From the NCBI GenBank assembly GCA_963971285.1, contig OZ020244.1:26784001-26848000 (forward strand): a stretch of 64,000 bases of DNA. The letters run 5' to 3'. A program made the position numbers and the translations under genes. This document shows positions 59,019-64,000 of this stretch, in pieces. Source of the DNA: Astropecten irregularis. Taxonomy: Eukaryota; Echinodermata; Asteroidea; Paxillosida; Astropectinidae. How positions within the stretch are numbered: position 1 is the stretch's first letter; each line of letters begins with the position of its first letter. Under the pieces are notes generated by a model, which saw nothing but the letters and a program-made list of their open reading frames with translations, was not told where the DNA came from and made no database searches.

Positions 59019-60683
59019 TTAGGGCCTGATTTTACCCAAACGGATCAAATGTGAAAGTCCAAACTTTGGTGATCGGGTTCCATCCATTTTGTCTACAAGA
59101 CTTCCCAAGTAGGGCTCACCAGACGCAGTAAGAGAAAAGACTTTGAGGGAATACAAACAAATTATGAGCTCCGCGGACCGATTCGCTTGCCTACCCACCG
59201 ATCCGTTTGGCCCATTTTGTTTTACGATTTTTGACTTCATTATTCGCACTAACCTCCCACGCTGAGCAATGCAGTCAAACATGAATCATGTACAGATCGC
59301 CTAAAAATGCCTGAAATCAAGTCAAAACATTCCATAAAAGCACATGCAAGCTTCTACACAGTCATCTCAAAGATGAACAAGTGGTACTTCAGTGGTACTC
59401 ACCACTATTTTGGGGTTTACAATTTCGACAAGTTTGTCGCATGTCACTTTGAACATGCACAGAATTGTTGAAGACTCAATGTGCTTGCACTCTGAAAAAA
59501 AATCTTAAAGCGCTTTAGCAAGGAGCCGGTGTACAAACTATATCACGAAGGCTGGGAACATGACCGTATGTCACTGACTATATGCCAAAGACTGTTTCAT
59601 GCCAAGCATTATGAAAGCCCGTTGAGTCTGTTTGGACCAACATGAAATGTCTCATGAAACGGTCATTGATTATGTTTGGCATAGTCAGTAACTTTCGGTC
59701 AAGTTCCCAGCATTCGCGCATAGGTTTGTGCATGGGACCATTGCTAAAGCGCGTCAGGATTTTTTCAGTGTACAAGGGACCACAAAAATAAAATCCCATA
59801 GACTCCCACGCAAAATGGCCAATATTCACAAGTTTATTAGGCAATAGACCAATACGGCAAAATAAAGGGGAAAACGTCAATTTTCATTTTCTTTTCAATT
59901 TTGTATAGGTTAACCGATGACTTTATGCCGAAAAGTACATTCAAAGAAAAATACCCTAAAACGGCCCAATTGACCGGCCCAAGTCTAAAAATAGTACCCC
60001 TCCACTACAGGACAAGAATAGAGCGAATTTAGGGCCTGATTTTACCCAAACGGCTCAAATGTGAAAGTCCAAACTTTGGTGATCGGGTTCCATCCATTTT
60101 GTCTACAAGACTTCCCAAGTAGGGCTCACCAGACGCAGTAAGAGAAAAGACTTTGAGGGAATACAAAAAAATTATGAGCTCCGCGGACCGATTCGCTTGC
60201 CTACCCACCGATCCGTTTGGCCCATTTTGTTTTACGATTTTTGACTTCATTATTCGCACTAACCTCCCACGCTGAGCAATGCAGTCAAACATGAATCATG
60301 TACAGATCGCCTAAAAATGCCTGAAATCAAGTCAAAACATTCCATAAAAGCACATGCAAGCTTCTACACAGTCATCTCAAAGATGAACAAGTGGTACTTC
60401 AGTGGTACTCACCACTATTTTGGGGTTTACAATTTCGACAAGTTTGTCGCATGTCACTTTGAACATGCACAGAATTGTTGAAGACTCAATGTGCTTGCAC
60501 TCTGAAAAAAAATCTTAAAGCGCTTTAGCAAGGAGCCGGTGTACAAACTATATCACGAAGGCTGGGAACATGGCCGTATGTCACTGACTATATGCCAAAG
60601 ACTGTTTCATGCCAAGCATTATGAAAGCCCGTTGAGTCTGTTTGGACCAACATGAAATGTCTCATGAAACGGTCATTGATTAT

Positions 60684-60813
60684 GGGCCTGTTTGTTTCAC
60701 GCAAAGGATCATGAATCCTTCGGATCCGGATCCCATTTTAGCGTACCCTGCATAGGAGAAGGATCCGAAAAATGGGATCCGGATCTGCAGATTCGTCCGA
60801 AACAAACAGGCCC
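60684..60813. mobile_element. PIF/Harbinger-like MITE inserted in satellite unit 35
   Basis: The 130-bp element has perfect 15-bp TIRs (GGGCCTGTTTGTTTC / GAAACAAACAGGCCC). TAT precedes it (60681-60683) and follows it (60814-60816), where every other unit has a single TAT in ATTGATTATGTTTGG. The unit length of 1143 equals 1010 plus 130 plus 3, so the insertion is clean. It shares GGATCCCATTTTAGCGTAC and the TIRs with the element at 1481-1600. The TSD TAT is not the canonical TWA, so the superfamily label is tentative. Confidence 0.92.
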
Positions 60814-61171
60814 TATGTTTGGCATAGTCAGTAACTTTCGGTCAAGTTCCCAGCATTCGCGCATAGGTTTGTGCATGGGACCATTGCTAAAGCGCGTCAG
60901 GATTTTTTCAGTGTACAAGGGACCACAAAAATAAAATCCCATAGACTCCCACGCAAAATGGCCAATATTCACAAGTTTATTAGGCAATAGACCAATACGG
61001 CAAAATAAAGGGGAAAACGTCTATTTTCATTTTCTTTTCAATTTTGTATAGGTTAACCGATGACTTTATGCCGAAAAGTACATTCAAAGAAATATACCCT
61101 AAAACGGCCCAATTGTCCGGCCCAAGTCTAAAAATAGTACCCCTCCACTACAGGACAAGAATAGAGCGAAT

Positions 61172-62642
61172 TTAGGGCCTGATTTTACCCAAACGGATCA
61201 AATGTGAAAGTCCAAACTTTGGTGATCGGGTTCCATCCATTTTGTCTACAAGACTTCCCAAGTAGGGCTCACCAGACGCAGTAAGAGAAAATATTTTGAG
61301 GGAATACAACAAATTTATGAGCTCCGAGGACCGATTCGCTTGCCTACCCACCGATATGTTTGGCCCATTTTGTTTTACGATTTTTGACTTCATTATTCCC
61401 TCTAACCTCCCACGATAAGCAATGCAGTCAAACATGAATCATGTACAGATCGCCTAAAAATGCCTGAAATCAAGTCAAAACGTTCCATAAAAGCACATGC
61501 AAGCTTCTACACAGTCATGTCAAAGATGAACAAGTGGTACTTCAGTGGTACTCACCACTATTTTGGGGTTTACAATTTCGACAAGTTTGTCGCATGTCAC
61601 TTTGAACATGCACAGAATTGTTGAAGACTCAATGTGCTTGCACTCTGAAAAAAAATCTTAAAGCGCTTTAGCAAGGAGCCGGTGTACAAACTATATCACG
61701 AAGGCTGGGAACATGACCGTATGTCACTGACTATATGCCAAAGACTGTTTCATGCCAAGCATTATGAAAGCCCGTTGAGTCTGTTTGGACCAACATGAAA
61801 TGTCTCATGAAACGGTCATTGATTATGTTTGGCATAGTCAGTAACTTTCGGTCAAGTTCCTAGCATTCGCGCATAGGTTTGTGCATGGGACCATTGCTAA
61901 AGCGCGTCAGGATTTTTTCAGTGTACAAGGGACCACAAAAATAAAATCCCATAGACTGCCACGCAAAATGGCCAATTTAACAAAATAATTAGAAATATTC
62001 ACAAGTTTATTTGGCAATAGATTAATACGGCAAAATAAAGGGGAAAACGTCTATTTTCATTTTCTTTTCAATTTTGTATAGGTTAACCGATGACTTTATG
62101 CCGAAAAGTACATTCAAAGAAAAATACCCTAAAACGGAGCCGGTGTACAAACTATATCACGAAGGCTGGGAACATGACCGTATGTCACTGACTATATGCC
62201 AAAGACTGTTTCAAGCCAAGCATTATGAAAGCCCGTTGAGTCTGTTTGGACCAACATGAAATGTCTCATGAAACGGTCATTGATTATGTTTGGCATAGTC
62301 AGTAACTTTCGGTCAAGTTCCCAGCATTCGCGCATAGGTTTGTGCATGGGACCATTGCTAAAGCGCGTCAGGATTTTTTCAGTGTACAAGGGACCACAAA
62401 AATAAAATCCCATAGACTCCCACGCAAAATGGCCAATATTCACAAGTTTATTAGGCAATAGACCAATACGGCAAAATAAAGGGGAAAACGTCTATTTTCA
62501 TTTTCTTTTCAATTTTGTATAGGTTAACCGATGACTTTATGCCGAAAAGTACATTCAAAGAAAAATACCCTAAAACGGCCCAATTGACCGGCCCAAGTCT
62601 AAAAATAGTACCCCTCCACTACAGGACAAGAATAGAGCGAAT
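61172..62642. repeat. Rearranged satellite unit 36 with 461-bp internal duplication
   Basis: After CCTAAAACGG at 62137 the sequence jumps back to GAGCCGGTGTAC, which already occurred at 61676, and repeats the rest of the unit. The length 1471 equals 461 plus 1010. The first pass carries the 20-bp block (long form) and the second lacks it (short form), so two different unit types were joined, probably at CGG microhomology. Confidence 0.92.
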
Positions 62643-64000
62643 TTAGGGCCTGATTTTACCCAAACGGCTCAAATGTGAAAGTCCAAACTTTGGTGATCGG
62701 GTTCCATCCATTTTGTCTACAAGACTTCCCAAGTAGGGCTCACCAGACGCAGTAAGAGAAAAGACTTTGAGGGAATACAAAACAATTATGAGCTCCGCGG
62801 ACCGATTCGCTTGCCTACCCACCGATCCGTTTGGCCCATTTTGTTTTACGATTTTTGACTTCATTATTCGCACTAACCTTCCACGCTCAGCAATGCAGTC
62901 AAACATGAATCATGTACAGATCGCCTAAAAATGCCTGAAATCAAGTCAAAACGTTCAATAAAGGCACATGCAAGCTTCTACACAGTCATGTCAAAGATGA
63001 ACAAGTGGTACTTCAGTGGTACTCACCACTATTTTGGGGGTTACAATTTCGACAAGTTTGTCGCATGTCACTTGGAACATGCACATAATTGTTGAAGACT
63101 CAATGTGCTTGCACTCTGAAAAAAAAATATCTTAAAGCGCTTTAGCAAGGAGCCGGTGTACAAACTATATTACGAAGGCTGGGAACATGACCGTATGTCA
63201 CTGACTATATGCCAAAGACTGTTTCATGCCAAGCATTATGAAAGCCCGTTGAGTCTGTGTGGACCAACATGAAATGTCTCATGAAACGGTCATTGATTAT
63301 GTTTGGCATAGTCAGTAACTTTCGGTCAAGTTCCCAGCATTCGCGCATAGGTTTGTGCATGGGACCATTGCTAAAGCGCGTCAGGATTTGTTCAGTGTAC
63401 AAGGGACCACAAAAATAATATCCCATAGACTGCCACGCAAAATGGCCAATTTAACAAAATAATTAGAAATATTCACAAGTTTATTAGGCAATAGACCAAT
63501 ACGGCAAAATAAAGGGGAAAACGTCTATTTTCATTTTCTTTTCAATTTTGTATAGGTTAACCGATGACTTTATGCCGAAAAGTACATTCAAAGAAAAATA
63601 CCCTAAAACGGCCCAATTGACCGGCCCAAGTCTAAAAATAGTACCCCTCCACTACAGGACAAGAATAGAGCGAATTTAGGGCCTGATTTTACCCAAACGG
63701 CTCAAATGTGAAAGTCCAAACTTTGGTGATCGGGTTCCATCCATTTTGTCTACAAGACTTCCCAAGTAGGGCTCACCAGACGCAGTAAGAGAAAAGACTT
63801 TGAGGGAATACAAAAAATGTATGAGCTCCGCGGACCGATTCGGTTGCCTACCCACCGATCCGTTTGGCCCATTTTGTTTTACGATTTTTGACTTCATTAT
63901 TCGCACTAACCTCCCACGCTGAGCAATGCAGTCAAACATGAATCATGTACAGATCGCCTAAAAATGCCTGAAATCAAGTCAAAACATTCCATAAAAGCAC
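62643..64000. repeat. Right-side divergent satellite units 37-38
   Basis: Unit 37 shares GGGGGTTACAATTTC, CACTTGGAACATGCACATAA and CTGTGTGGACC with unit 1 at the far left. Unit 38 is cut by the window edge after 325 bp. Confidence 0.88.

Larger units (their letters stand above)
25334..64000. repeat. Tandem satellite array, about 1.02-kb unit, 38 units, open to the right
   Basis: Unit starts (at TTAGGGCCTGATTTTACCC) are 25341, 26375, 27407, 28439, 29449, 30478, 31488, 32517, 33527, 34557, 35567, 36577, 37607, 38617, 39647, 40657, 41667, 42677, 43687, 44717, 45728, 46758, 47788, 48799, 49829, 50839, 51869, 52879, 53889, 54919, 55949, 56959, 57990, 59019, 60029, 61172, 62643 and 63676. Spacing is 1010-1011 or 1029-1034 bp except where an insertion (unit 35) or partial duplication (unit 36) lengthens it. 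Interior units differ by only a few bases. The 20-bp indel that makes long and short forms is TTTAACAAAATAATTAGAAA (for example present at 39421-39440), flanked by AAT microhomology. Small open frames recur on both strands in every unit but overlap each other, resemble nothing known and lack start or splice logic, so I do not call genes. Confidence 0.98.

Noticed and set aside
25334-64000. CRISPR array, rDNA or histone repeat
   Set aside because: The units are about 1 kb with no spacer logic, rRNA or histone sequence, and the context is animal nuclear DNA.

Overview
The window is animal nuclear DNA. It has split genes with GT..AG introns, a rhodopsin-family receptor, a KEOPS subunit, LINE and DNA-transposon debris, and a long tandem satellite. 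Frequent TACATGTA and AGGCCTA strings, together with a nose-resistant-to-fluoxetine (NRF-6) type gene, suggest a marine invertebrate deuterostome. An echinoderm or other ambulacrarian is my best guess, but this is an inference and not a proof.

Left part (1-25.3 kb): sparse genes in repeat-rich non-coding DNA. All four genes I can support lie on the minus strand. (1) The 5' end of an NRF-6-like membrane acyltransferase gene, with exon 1 at 4993-5527 and exon 2 at 3284-3438; the rest would lie left of the window. Exon 1 carries an in-frame TGA at codon 40. (2) A single-exon class A GPCR of 381 residues at 11801-12946. (3) The last two coding exons of a LAGE3/Pcc1 homologue (17578-17703 and 16923-17076). 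(4) Two phase-compatible exons of an unidentified small protein (23102-23251 and 22456-22544). Between them sit a CR1/L2-like LINE 3' fragment, several short inverted-repeat transposons (PIF/Harbinger-like, hAT-like and a TTAA-flanked family with three copies), a nested element pair, a hammerhead-ribozyme-like motif of the kind carried by Penelope-like elements, and several strong hairpins.

Right part (25334-64000): one uninterrupted tandem satellite of about 38.7 kb, continuing past the right edge. It has 38 units of about 1.01-1.03 kb. Units come in a long form (about 1030 bp) and a short form (about 1010 bp, lacking a 20-bp block). Higher-order structure is visible: a dimer of 2039 bp repeated three times, a 2020-bp duplication, two separate tandem duplications of about 3.07 kb, and one pair of related segments 19.4 kb apart. 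The outer units at both ends share an older set of variants, so the homogeneous interior looks like a later expansion. Each unit contains a diverged inverted repeat with arms of roughly 115 bp. One unit carries a 130-bp transposon with a 3-bp target duplication, and one holds an internal 461-bp partial duplication. I see no gene in the satellite.

The genes show no shared pathway; their proximity looks incidental. Splice sites and family assignments were read by eye from frame, phase and motif, without database searches.
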